Shown: piece by piece, positions 56,242-64,000 of the stretch | How positions within the stretch are numbered: the first letter of the stretch is position 1 | How the letters are laid out: each line of letters opens with the position of its first letter | Source of the DNA: Paenibacillus sp. cl123 | Lineage (GTDB): Bacteria; Bacillota; Bacilli; Paenibacillales; NBRC-103111 | Direction of reading: 5' to 3' | Length of the DNA stretch: 64,000 bases | NCBI RefSeq assembly: GCF_900101595.1 | Contig: NZ_FMYY01000003.1 | Location: forward strand, 367,889-431,888 | Position numbers and translations under genes: made by a program | Notes under the pieces: model-generated | What the model was told of the DNA's origin: nothing | Databases searched by the model: none | What the model saw: only the letters and a program-made list of their open reading frames with translations

Positions 56242-57444
56242 CTAGAACAAATTCAACGCTTCGACGCGGCGCACGGCTTCCCTCAGCCGCTCCTCCGAGC
56301 TCAGCAGCCCGAGCCGGACATAACCTTCGCCATGCTCGCCGAAGCCTACGCCGGGAGCGACGACAAGCCCCGCTTCGTTCAGCAGCCGGTCGGCGAACGC
56401 TTCCGAGGCGTAGCCGTCAGGGACGGGCAGCCAGGTGAAGAAGGAGCCTTGGGAGCGCTTGGCCTTCCAGCCGATCCGGTCCAGCTCGGTGTACAAGGCG
56501 CTGCGCCGCGAGGCGTACACACGGACCAGCTCGCTCACGCAATCCTGCGGTCCGGTGAGCGCGACGGAGGCCGCTTCCTGAATACCGCCGAACAGGCTGC
56601 AGTAGTAATGGTCCTGGATCAGATTGATCAGTCTGACGATCTCGCGGTTGCCGAGACAGAAGCCTACGCGCCACCCGGCCATATTATAAGTCTTGGACAG
56701 CGTATAAAATTCGACGCCGACTTCCTTGGCCCCCGGCACCTGCAGGAAGCTGACGGGCTTGTGCTCGTCGAAGCCGATGGCGCCGTAGGCAAAATCGCTG
56801 GCGACAACGATGCCGTGCCGGGCTGCGAAGCGGATCGTCTCTTCATAGAACGACAGCGGAGCGGAAGCGCCGGTCGGATTGTTCGGGTAGTTGATAAACA
56901 TCAGCTTTGCCTTATCCACGTCGGTAGCTGCGAGCGAGCTGTAGTCAGGCAGAAAATCATTGTTTTCCGTGAGCGGCATAAACGCCATTCTCGCTCCGGC
57001 AAGCGCTACCCCGGACCAGTAGTCCGGATAGCCAGGGTCCGGCACGAGGCAAACATCGCCCGGGTTCAGCATGCATTGGGCAATCTCGACGAGGCCGGTT
57101 TTGCCGCCGAACAGGATAGCGACCTCGGTCTCCGGGTCCAGCTCGACGCCATAATCCTCGCGGTAGCGCTGAGCGACCGCTTCCTTGAGAAACAGGTAAC
57201 CGTTGAAAGGGGGATACTTATGGTACAGCGGATTTTCAGCAGCTCCTTGAAGCGCTTTGACGATATGTCCGGGGGTCGGCCGATCAGGATTGCCTTGGCC
57301 CAGGTTGATCACGTCATGCCCGGCTGCGATCTGCTCATTGGCTTTGCGCACGAGCTTGGCGAAAAATTGGGTCGGCAGCTGCTGCATGCGGTCTGCCGGT
57401 TGAATAGGAAAAGCGCGGGCTGCGCGCTCGGAAGTTGGATTCAT
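56242..57444 (-). CDS. mtnE: Methionine-salvage aminotransferase MtnE-like
   Basis: Fold-type I aminotransferase that makes methionine from 4-methylthio-2-oxobutanoate. GQGNPDRPTPGHIVKALQ, FINYPNNPTGASAPLSFYEE, the PLP Lys in FYTLSKTYNMAGWRVGF, and FGEHGEGYVRLGLL fit the Bacillus MtnE (YkrV) type. Length 400 aa. It lies upstream of the pro-mtn leader and divergent from mtnU, its neighbour in Bacillus too. LL-DAP aminotransferase-like enzymes are close relatives, so some doubt remains. No SAM riboswitch was found upstream. Confidence 0.82.
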   Translation of the reverse strand: MNPTSERAARAFPIQPADRMQQLPTQFFAKLVRKANEQIAAGHDVINLGQGNPDRPTPGHIVKALQGAAENPLYHKYPPFNGYLFLKEAVAQRYREDYGVELDPETEVAILFGGKTGLVEIAQCMLNPGDVCLVPDPGYPDYWSGVALAGARMAFMPLTENNDFLPDYSSLAATDVDKAKLMFINYPNNPTGASAPLSFYEETIRFAARHGIVVASDFAYGAIGFDEHKPVSFLQVPGAKEVGVEFYTLSKTYNMAGWRVGFCLGNREIVRLINLIQDHYYCSLFGGIQEAASVALTGPQDCVSELVRVYASRRSALYTELDRIGWKAKRSQGSFFTWLPVPDGYASEAFADRLLNEAGLVVAPGVGFGEHGEGYVRLGLLSSEERLREAVRRVEALNLF

Positions 57445-57636
57445 GGTTATTCACTCCATCGCTAATATCAGGATGTAAGGCAAAGCCCTTATGTCGGATA
57501 GCCTTACTGTACCATGAAATGGGGGGAGTGTACACATGGGACATGGACGCCGCTTGACGGCGGTCATAGCTGCGCACAGGAGGGGAGCTTGCGGAGAGCG
57601 AGGCGCGGCGGAGCGGGCGGCAGACAGGCCCATGCA

Positions 57637-57665
57637 TTGAACTTGCCGCCGGCATCCACTATAGT
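57637..57665 (+). promoter_or_regulatory. Sigma-A promoter of mtnU
   Basis: TTGAAC (57637-57642) and TATAGT (57660-57665) are separated by 17 bases, about 35 bases before the gene. The rest of the 57445-57699 gap shows no gene and no riboswitch signature. Confidence 0.75.
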
Positions 57666-57699
57666 TAAGGAATCACGTATATGAAGAGGATGAGCACAC

Positions 57700-58500
57700 A
57701 TGTCGCAATCGACCTGGAATGTGGCGCTGCTGCAGATGGATATCGCCATCGGAGAGCCGGAGCGCAATTATGGCAAGCTGGAGCTATTATTGAAGCAGGC
57801 GGTGGATCATGAACAGAAGCCGGATGTCATCGTCATCCCCGAGATGTGGAACACCGGCTACGCGCTGGACCGCATTCACGAGCTGGCGGATCCGGCCGGA
57901 GAACGGACGAGAGCGATGCTCTCGGACTTTAGCGGGAAGCACCAGGTAAATATATTGGGCGGATCGATCGCCGAGAAGCGGGCTGACGGCGTGTACAATA
58001 CGACGTATGCCTTCGACCGGGAGGGCCGGGAGATCGGCTCCTATTCCAAAATCCATCTGTTCCGGCTTATGGATGAGGAAAAGTATCTGAAGAGCGGCGC
58101 GAGCCTCGGTCAGCTGGAGCTAGACGGGATTTCGGCAGGCGCGATGATCTGCTATGATATCCGCTTCCCGGAGCTGGCCCGGAAGCTGGCGCTTGGCGGC
58201 GCCAAGCTGTTGTTCGTCCCGGCCGAGTGGCCAAATCCCCGCCTGCATCACTGGCGGACGCTGCTGCAGGCCAGAGCCATCGAAAATCAGATGTTCGTCA
58301 TCGCCTGCAACCGCGTCGGCATCAGCGGAACGACCGAATTTTTCGGCCATTCGATGGTGATCGACCCTTGGGGCGAAGTATTGGCCGAAGGAGACGGCGC
58401 CGAAAGTATCGTCCGGGCGACGATCAACCTTGATCTGGTCGACGAGGTGCGCAGCCGTATCCCGATTTTTGAAGATCGGCGGCCGGCGCTCTACGAATAG
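57700..58500 (+). CDS. mtnU: Carbon-nitrogen hydrolase, MtnU-like omega-amidase
   Basis: Nitrilase-superfamily amidohydrolase. The catalytic triad is visible: Glu in VIVIPEMWNTGYAL, Lys in YSKIHLFRLMDE, and Cys in AGAMICYDIRFPELARKLAL. Length 266 aa. In Bacillus, ykrU/mtnU adjoins mtnE; an omega-amidase is needed to remove alpha-ketoglutaramate formed when MtnE uses glutamine. This context supports the call. ATG 57700 follows GAGGATGAG. Confidence 0.83.
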   Translation: MSQSTWNVALLQMDIAIGEPERNYGKLELLLKQAVDHEQKPDVIVIPEMWNTGYALDRIHELADPAGERTRAMLSDFSGKHQVNILGGSIAEKRADGVYNTTYAFDREGREIGSYSKIHLFRLMDEEKYLKSGASLGQLELDGISAGAMICYDIRFPELARKLALGGAKLLFVPAEWPNPRLHHWRTLLQARAIENQMFVIACNRVGISGTTEFFGHSMVIDPWGEVLAEGDGAESIVRATINLDLVDEVRSRIPIFEDRRPALYE

Positions 58501-58519
58501 CAAGGGACCCGCGTAGAGG

Positions 58520-59452
58520 TCAAAGGGGACTCCCCTTGCTGAAGCCAAATCCTTCCGCAGACGTCATCACCTCGCGGAATGTGTCCATGAAGGCTTCAAC
58601 CGCTTTGGACAAATACCTGCCCTTCTTGTAAGCGACGACGAGGGTACGGCACGGCCGGGTTTGCAGCGGCAAATAGACGGGAACGAGCTCGCTCCATCGT
58701 CCGCGCGACACCATATGGGGCACCATAGCGATGCCCATCCCCGCTGCGACCAAGGACTGGACGGTTTCAATATTGCTGCTCTCGAACACGATGCGCGGGG
58801 TAAAGCCGGCATCGCTGCACAGCTCGACCGTAATTTGCCGGAAGCCCTGCCCTTTCTTGAGCGCGATGAAGGGCTCATGCTGCAGCAAAGCGATGTCGAC
58901 GGGCTCCGCTTCGGCCGACCGTTCGGCGAGCGGATGATGCTGCGGGACCGCGAGCACAATTTCCTCCTCGATGACAGGCTCATAAGCGAGCGCATCGTCG
59001 ATCAGCGGCAGGGAGAGCAGGCTGATATCCGCCTGACCGCTGGCGGTGAGATGCTCCAGATTCGAGGTCGTCTCCTCGACAAGCACGATATCGATCTCCG
59101 GATAACGCTTCTGGAACACCGGAAGCACGAGCGGAAGCAAATGGGCGCCCGTGATCGGCAAACTGCCGACCACGAGGCGTCCTTTGCGCATCTGCGAGAT
59201 ATCCTCCATCTCCTGCTTGAGCTGCTCGACCATGTCGAGTATTTTTTGCGCTTTCTCCACGAACAGCGAGCCGGCATGGGTCGCTTCGACGGAATTGGTG
59301 GTGCGCTGGAACAGAAGAACGCCGATTTCCTTCTCCAGCTTCGACAGCTGCTGGCTGAGCGATGGCTGGGCGATATGCAGCTTCTCCGCAGCGCGCGAGA
59401 AGTTTTTGTCGATGGCAATCTGCAAGGCATATTGGAGCTGTCTGAGTTCCAT
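58520..59452 (-). CDS. LysR-family transcriptional regulator
   Basis: The N-terminal winged helix reads NFSRAAEKLHIAQPSLSQQL with SKLEKEIGVLLFQR, followed by the helical linker (EKAQKILDMVEQLKQEMEDI) and a type 2 periplasmic-binding-like effector domain from about residue 92. Length 310 aa. GGAAGGGG lies before ATG 59452. It diverges from the YitT-family gene, a common target arrangement; leuC is about 1.2 kb further on. The effector is unknown. Confidence 0.9.
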   Translation of the reverse strand: MELRQLQYALQIAIDKNFSRAAEKLHIAQPSLSQQLSKLEKEIGVLLFQRTTNSVEATHAGSLFVEKAQKILDMVEQLKQEMEDISQMRKGRLVVGSLPITGAHLLPLVLPVFQKRYPEIDIVLVEETTSNLEHLTASGQADISLLSLPLIDDALAYEPVIEEEIVLAVPQHHPLAERSAEAEPVDIALLQHEPFIALKKGQGFRQITVELCSDAGFTPRIVFESSNIETVQSLVAAGMGIAMVPHMVSRGRWSELVPVYLPLQTRPCRTLVVAYKKGRYLSKAVEAFMDTFREVMTSAEGFGFSKGSPL

Positions 59453-59582
59453 ATTGGAATAAACCCCTTCCGTTTTCTAAGTATTGTGGGAATAAATGTT
59501 CGAATTGAGTTGAAGGCTCTCATCATGTAAACTGTACCGTAGACAAAAAGTGACAAAGTTTGAGGAAGGTGAGGAACCATGC

Positions 59583-60449
59583 TTGGCTAAGAAACATAGA
59601 AAGCTGTCTGTCGTTGAGTTTATTAAACGGTTTTTATTTATTACCATCGGCGCCGTTCTGATGGCCACCGCGCTGGAGCTGTTTCTGGTGCCCAACACCG
59701 TTCTGGACGGCGGCATCACGGGCATTTCCATCATGGTGACCAAGCTGACCGGTCTGCCTCTGGGCTTGTTCATCTTCGTGTTCAACATCCCTTTCCTGCT
59801 CCTCGGATACAAGCAGATCGGCAAAACGTTCGCGATCTCCACCTTGTACGGCATTTCCGTTATGTCGGTGACGACGCTGCTGCTGCATCATTCGGCCGCA
59901 TTTACCGACGAGAAGGTTCTCGCCGTGCTGTTCGGCGGCCTTATTCTCGGCTTCGGCGTCGGACTGGTCATCCGTTACGGCGGCTCGCTGGACGGAACGG
60001 AGATCGTTGCCATACTGCTCTCCAAGCGGTTCAGGGTCCCTGTCGGACAAATTATTATGATGATCAACGTCGTGATCTTCATCGTAGCCGGATTTATTTT
60101 CGGCTGGGATTCCGCCATGTACTCGATTTTCACCTTCTATATCGCATCCAAGGTGATGGATATTGTGGTGGAGGGCTTGGAGGAATCCAAGTCCGCTACG
60201 ATCATTTCAGCCGAATACGAAGAAGTTTCGGACGCCATCGTCAACAGGCTCGGACGCAGCACAACGTTTATTTACGCCAGGGGCGGGTACTCCAAGGAGG
60301 ATACGCAGATGATTTATTGCGTCGTGACCCGTTTGGAAGTGGCCAAGCTCAAGGCGATCGTGCAGGAAATCGATCCGAAGGCGTTCATCTCCATCCAGCA
60401 TGTATCCGACGTTCTGGGCGGCAATATGGAAAAGAAAAACATTCATTAA
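59583..60449 (+). CDS. YitT-family membrane protein
   Basis: Integral membrane protein with about five or six helices in residues 12-190 (two YitT/DUF161-type repeats, for example FLVPNTVLDGGITGISIMV and VIRYGGSLDGTEIVAILLSK) and a cytoplasmic DUF2179 domain at the C-terminus (ARGGYSKEDTQMIYCVVTRL). Length 288 aa. The start is TTG 59583, eight bases after AAGGTGAGG; a GTG at 59550 is in frame but poorer. Transport is often suspected for the family, but no substrate is known. Confidence 0.85.
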   Translation: MAKKHRKLSVVEFIKRFLFITIGAVLMATALELFLVPNTVLDGGITGISIMVTKLTGLPLGLFIFVFNIPFLLLGYKQIGKTFAISTLYGISVMSVTTLLLHHSAAFTDEKVLAVLFGGLILGFGVGLVIRYGGSLDGTEIVAILLSKRFRVPVGQIIMMINVVIFIVAGFIFGWDSAMYSIFTFYIASKVMDIVVEGLEESKSATIISAEYEEVSDAIVNRLGRSTTFIYARGGYSKEDTQMIYCVVTRLEVAKLKAIVQEIDPKAFISIQHVSDVLGGNMEKKNIH

Positions 60450-60470
60450 AATAAGACAGAGAACAGGATG

Positions 60471-60508
60471 GCGGGCCTTTCTTCGGCGAAGAGGGGCCTG
60501 CTTTTTTC
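60471..60508 (+). terminator. Terminator after the YitT gene
   Basis: GCGGGCC pairs with GGGCCTGC with one mismatch; an inner CTTCGGCGAAG continues the stem, followed by TTTTTT. Confidence 0.8.
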
Positions 60509-60528
60509 CCATTCCCGGCCCAATGCTT

Positions 60529-60595
60529 TATAGATAATAATTATGAATCCTATAGATATTATATCTTGGATCAATGAAGTTGAACATGGTAGGAT
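60529..60595 (+). promoter_or_regulatory. Putative leuCD control region with direct repeats
   Basis: TATAGATAAT (60529-60538) and TATAGATATT (60551-60560) are spaced 22 bases, about two helical turns. TTGGAT (60566) and TAGGAT (60590) with an 18-base spacer could be the promoter. The repeats could be an operator, for example for the nearby LysR protein. This is inference from position only. Confidence 0.35.
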
Positions 60596-60664
60596 GTTAA
60601 CAAGCAAGCAAAGCAAGCTGTAAGCAAGATAAGATTTACTCATACAAGACTAGAGGTGTAACCG

Positions 60665-62083
60665 ATGGCAAAAACAATGTTTGAGAAAATTTGGGACAAC
60701 CATGTCATCCACTCCGAGCCAGGCAAACCGAGCATCATCTATATCGACCTGCACCTGGTTCATGAAGTAACAAGCCCGCAGGCGTTTGAAGGTCTCCGGT
60801 TGGCAGGCCGCAAGGTGCGCCGTCCCGATCTGACGTTCGCAACGATGGATCACAACGTACCGACCAAGGACCGCTACAACATCACGGACCCGATCTCCAA
60901 GCAGCAGATCGATACGCTGTCCAAAAACTGTGCGGACTTCGGCGTCAAGCTGTTCGATCTGGACAGCATCGACCAAGGCGTCGTTCACGTTATGGGCCCA
61001 GAAGTCGGTCTGACGCATCCGGGCAAAACGATCGTTTGCGGCGACAGCCATACGTCTACGCACGGGGCATTCGGCGCGCTGGCATTCGGTATCGGAACGA
61101 GCGAGGTTGAGCATGTGCTCGCAACGCAATGTCTGCAGCAATCCAAAGCGAAGACGCTGGAAGTGCGCATCAACGGCAGACTGAAGCCGGGCGTAACGGC
61201 AAAGGACTTGATCCTGGGCGTTATCGCCAAGTACGGCACGGACTTCGCAACCGGCTATGTGATCGAATATACGGGCGAAGCGATCCGCGGCTTGTCGATG
61301 GAGGAGCGCATGACCGTCTGCAACATGTCGATCGAAGCCGGCGCGCGCGCAGGTCTGATCGCACCGGATGAGACGACGTTCGAATACTTGCGCGGACGCG
61401 ATTATGTGCCGCAGGGCGAAGCATTCGATCAGGCTGTTGCCGAGTGGAAGAAGCTGACAACGGACGAAGGCGCCGTATATGACAGAGTCGTTGAGTTCGA
61501 CGCCGAGAGTCTCATTCCGCAAGTGACCTGGGGAACAAGCCCTGGCATGGGTACGGATATTACAAGCGCTGTGCCGAATCCTGCCGATTTCACGACTGAG
61601 AACGAGCGCAAGGCTGCCGAGAAAGCCATCGAATACATGGGGCTGACGCCGGGTACGCCGATGAGCGAGATCGAGATCGACTATGTATTTATCGGTTCCT
61701 GTACGAACGGACGGATCGAGGACCTTCGCGCTGCGGCTAGCGTCGCACAAGGGCATAAGGTGTCTCCGAACGTGACTGCGATCGTGGTTCCGGGTTCGGG
61801 CCGCGTGAAGATCCAAGCCGAGAAGGAAGGATTGGATAAAATCTTCACCGAAGCCGGATTCGAATGGCGCGATGCGGGCTGCTCGATGTGTCTGGCGATG
61901 AACCCCGACGTGCTTCAACCGGGTCAGCGCTGCGCCTCGACGTCCAACCGTAACTTCGAAGGCCGTCAAGGCCGTGACGGACGCACGCATCTCGTGTCGC
62001 CGGCAATGGCTGCCGCTGCAGCGATCAAAGGCCGCTTTACCGATGTTCGCGACTGGGAATTCAAAGTCAAACAAGAAGCGTAA
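60665..62083 (+). CDS. leuC: 3-isopropylmalate dehydratase large subunit LeuC
   Basis: Aconitase-family [4Fe-4S] subunit that, with LeuD, isomerises 2-isopropylmalate in leucine synthesis. Cluster cysteines are Cys346 (FIGSCTNGR), Cys406 and Cys409 ([11 protein letters not shown]). HVVHEV-like [19 protein letters not shown] and [20 protein letters not shown] are family marks. Length 472 aa. It begins its own unit with leuD; leuA and leuB are not in this window. Confidence 0.96.
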   Translation: MAKTMFEKIWDNHVIHSEPGKPSIIYIDLHLVHEVTSPQAFEGLRLAGRKVRRPDLTFATMDHNVPTKDRYNITDPISKQQIDTLSKNCADFGVKLFDLDSIDQGVVHVMGPEVGLTHPGKTIVCGDSHTSTHGAFGALAFGIGTSEVEHVLATQCLQQSKAKTLEVRINGRLKPGVTAKDLILGVIAKYGTDFATGYVIEYTGEAIRGLSMEERMTVCNMSIEAGARAGLIAPDETTFEYLRGRDYVPQGEAFDQAVAEWKKLTTDEGAVYDRVVEFDAESLIPQVTWGTSPGMGTDITSAVPNPADFTTENERKAAEKAIEYMGLTPGTPMSEIEIDYVFIGSCTNGRIEDLRAAASVAQGHKVSPNVTAIVVPGSGRVKIQAEKEGLDKIFTEAGFEWRDAGCSMCLAMNPDVLQPGQRCASTSNRNFEGRQGRDGRTHLVSPAMAAAAAIKGRFTDVRDWEFKVKQEA

Positions 62084-62139
62084 ACCGTTTCATATAGCAT
62101 TTATTCAACCTATTTTCCCGATGTAAGGAGCAGACCGAC

Positions 62140-62739
62140 ATGGAAGCTTTCAAACAGCATACCGGACTCGTAGCCCCGGTCGACCGCGTGAATGTCGATA
62201 CGGATGCGATTATCCCCAAACAATTTCTGAAGCGCATCGAGCGCTCGGGCTTCGGCCAGTTTTTGTTCTACGAATGGCGCTTCAGCCCGCAGGGCGACGT
62301 CATTCCCGAATTCAGCCTGAACCAGCCGCGTTACCAAGGAGCTTCCGTACTGATCTCCCGCGCGAATTTCGGCTGCGGGTCTTCCCGTGAGCATGCGCCA
62401 TGGGCGATTCAAGACTTCGGCTTCAAAGTGGTGATTGCCCCTTCGTTTGCCGATATTTTCTACAACAACTGCTTCAAGAACGGCATCCTGCCTCTCAAGC
62501 TGAGCGAGGAGCAGGTGGAAGATCTGTTCCAGCGCACGGCTGCCCAAGAAGGCTACAAGCTGACCGTCGATCTGGAAAACAACACGATTACCGATGAGCA
62601 AGGCTTGCGCATCGACTTCGAGCTTGACGAGCATCGCCGTCAGTTCCTGCTGCTCGGTCTTGACGATATCGGCTTGACTTTGCAGCATGCCGACAAGATC
62701 GCCGCTTATGAAGAGGCTCGCGCCGCTCGTCTGGCGTAA
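62140..62739 (+). CDS. leuD: 3-isopropylmalate dehydratase small subunit LeuD
   Basis: Swivel-domain subunit of isopropylmalate isomerase. Motifs: [40 protein letters not shown] and [12 protein letters not shown]. Length 199 aa. It follows leuC by 56 bases with AAGGAGCAG before the ATG, and a terminator comes after. Confidence 0.96.
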   Translation: MEAFKQHTGLVAPVDRVNVDTDAIIPKQFLKRIERSGFGQFLFYEWRFSPQGDVIPEFSLNQPRYQGASVLISRANFGCGSSREHAPWAIQDFGFKVVIAPSFADIFYNNCFKNGILPLKLSEEQVEDLFQRTAAQEGYKLTVDLENNTITDEQGLRIDFELDEHRRQFLLLGLDDIGLTLQHADKIAAYEEARAARLA

Positions 62740-62754
62740 CTTCTGATTCAAGGC

Positions 62755-62802
62755 AAACCCGCTTTCCGCTTGGAGCTTCATCCGCGGATAAGCGGGTTTT
62801 TC
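62755..62802 (+). terminator. Terminator of leuCD
   Basis: AAACCCGCTT (62755-62764) pairs with AAGCGGGTTT (62790-62799), followed by TTT. An inner CCGC/GCGG helix fits in the loop. Confidence 0.85.
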
Positions 62803-62926
62803 GCTTTGATCCCGAAGTTCACATTTTGTTCGGATTCGGCCTATGAGCTGTGATATTTGTTTTATGAAAACTACTCGGTCTTGTGTATAATATCACTGGA
62901 TGGTGCAGGAAGGGAGAGAGACTACT

Positions 62927-63799
62927 ATGATATTCACCAAAATCGGTGTCGTTGGAGCGGGGACGATGGGGCAAGGCATCGCCGAAATGTTGGCGGCCAA
63001 AGGCTTGGATGTTCTGCTTGTCGAACGAACTCCCGAACGGTTGGAGCAAGCGTGGGCGCAAATTGAAATCAGCCTGGATAAGCAGCTGGAGAAATGGGCG
63101 ATTACGGTCCCCGAGAAGAAGCTGATCCTATCGAAAATTCAGAAGGTTACGGACTGGAGCCGGCTGGCCGAATGCGAAATGGTCATAGAATCCGTGACCG
63201 AGGATCTGGAACTGAAAAAACAGGTGTTCGCGCGTCTGGACGAGCTTTGTCCTCCGCATGTGCTGCTGGCCAGCAATACGTCAACGCTCAGCTTGACGGA
63301 GATGGCGGCTGAGACGAAGCTGCCCGAGCGGGTGATCGGGCTTCATTTCCTATATCCGGTATCTAAAATTCATTTGGTAGAAATTATACGCGCGGTCAAG
63401 ACCAGCGAAGAAACATTCGAGCGGACCAAGCGTTTTGTAGAGGATACGATTCAGAAACGGGGCATACAGGTGTATGAATCTCCCGGGTTTGTCACGACCC
63501 GGCTGATCTGCATCCTGATCAATGAGGCGATGCATGCGCTCTCCGAACGGGTGGCGTCCGCAGAGGACATAGACAGCGCGATGCGGATCGGTTACGATTT
63601 TCACTATGGTCCGCTGGAGATGGCCGACCGGTTCGGTCTGGATGCCGTGCTGGCGGCGATGGAGCGGATGTTCCGCGAATTCGGCGAGCTGAAATACCGC
63701 CCTTCTTTTCTGCTGAAGCAGATGGTTCGGGCCGGGCATCTGGGGACGAAGACAGGACAAGGCTTTTTTCGCTACGACAAGGATGGTGATCGGATATGA
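62927..63799 (+). CDS. 3-hydroxyacyl-CoA dehydrogenase (3-hydroxybutyryl-CoA type)
   Basis: NAD-dependent dehydrogenase. The Rossmann motif IGVVGAGTMGQGIAEMLA opens the protein, ASNTSTLSLTEMA and the catalytic His in RVIGLHFLYPVSKIHLVE follow, and the helical C-domain has ESPGFVTTRLICILINEAMH and GPLEMADRFGLD. LYPV replaces the usual FNPV. Length 290 aa. ATG 62927 follows AGGGAGAG; a GTG at 62900 is in frame. Its stop overlaps the acetate kinase start (ATGA at 63796), implying co-translation. Confidence 0.88.
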   Translation: MIFTKIGVVGAGTMGQGIAEMLAAKGLDVLLVERTPERLEQAWAQIEISLDKQLEKWAITVPEKKLILSKIQKVTDWSRLAECEMVIESVTEDLELKKQVFARLDELCPPHVLLASNTSTLSLTEMAAETKLPERVIGLHFLYPVSKIHLVEIIRAVKTSEETFERTKRFVEDTIQKRGIQVYESPGFVTTRLICILINEAMHALSERVASAEDIDSAMRIGYDFHYGPLEMADRFGLDAVLAAMERMFREFGELKYRPSFLLKQMVRAGHLGTKTGQGFFRYDKDGDRI

Positions 63800-64000
63800 T
63801 CGTACTCGTCATTAATGCCGGCAGCTCTTCGCTGAAGTTCCAGCTGTACAGCATGGAGAATGAATCGGTGCTGGCCAAGGGCAAGGTTGAGCGGATCGGG
63901 ATGGAATCGGCGATCTTGACCTATGAGCCGGAAGGCAAGCAGGATATCCGCGAGGTCCGCGAAATTCTGGAGCATACGACGGCCATACGCCGCGTATTGG
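63796..64000 (+). CDS. ackA: Acetate kinase, N-terminal part (runs off the window)
   Basis: First 68 codons of an acetate/butyrate-kinase-type gene. IVLVINAGSSSLKFQLYSM is the phosphate-binding start of the ASKHA fold, and the KGKVERIG stretch is acetate-kinase-like rather than butyrate-kinase-like. The enzyme makes ATP from acetyl phosphate. The rest lies beyond 64000. It overlaps the dehydrogenase gene by 4 bases. Confidence 0.85.
   Translation, partial: MIVLVINAGSSSLKFQLYSMENESVLAKGKVERIGMESAILTYEPEGKQDIREVREILEHTTAIRRVL

Noticed and set aside
57445..57699. SAM riboswitch for mtnE or mtnU
   Set aside because: The conserved S-box leader motifs could not be found on either strand.

Overview
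The window is about 64 kb of a spore-forming, GC-rich Bacillales chromosome, most like Paenibacillus or a close relative of that family. Support comes from the dcw cluster running into spoIIGA-sigE and sigG, the ylm-sepF-divIVA-ileS arrangement, a YteA-type sporulation protein, the acetylated DAP pathway, T-box and PyrR attenuators, and frequent GTG and TTG starts behind strong purine-rich ribosome binding sites. Nothing in the sequence fixes the species.

Layout. 1-13992 (+) is the peptidoglycan and division cluster: the end of spoVD, then murE, murF, mraY, murD, ftsW/spoVE, murG, murB, murA, divIB, ftsA and ftsZ. 14209-15908 (+) is spoIIGA-sigE. 15909-20205 is an insertion between sigE and sigG compared with the Bacillus order: a two-component system (-), two small membrane proteins (+), and a MerR-methyltransferase fusion (-) behind a MerR-type promoter. 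20405-28794 (+) is sigG, ylmC, pgeF, yggS-like ylmE, sepF, ylmG, ylmH (apparent CTG start), divIVA and T-box-controlled ileS. 28995-35491 holds yteA (-), lspA, rluD-like and patA (+), a coiled-coil gene (+) and dapL/dapH (-). 35689-44915 (+) is a PyrR-attenuated pyrimidine operon: pyrR, pyrB, pyrC, carA, carB, pyrF, pyrE. It lacks pyrP, pyrK and pyrD.

44916-49872 is the one accessory island. It lies between the 3' ends of the pyr operon and the mtn genes. It starts with a 5' fragment of a group IIC intron placed exactly after the pyrE terminator T-run. An AT-rich stretch of small hydrophobic genes and gene fragments follows, with a HAD phosphatase, a RadC fragment and a 180-bp nested foldback element. 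Two inverted fragments of an IS1634-type transposase flank part of it, and the larger fragment carries nonsense codons and frameshifts.

49918-56203 (-) is a proline plus methionine-salvage operon (proB-proA-proC-mtnW-mtnX-mtnB) behind a T-box whose specifier reads as a proline codon, CCC. mtnE (-) and the divergent mtnU (+) follow. Then come a LysR regulator (-), a YitT-family membrane protein (+), leuC-leuD (+), a 3-hydroxyacyl-CoA dehydrogenase (+) and the first 205 bases of an acetate kinase gene (+).

Functionally the window is mostly core metabolism: wall precursor synthesis and division, early and forespore sigma factors, DAP, pyrimidine, proline, leucine and methionine-salvage genes. 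Least ordinary are the small-protein island, the MerR-methyltransferase locus, the pro-mtn operon under a proline T-box, and the CTG-started ylmH.
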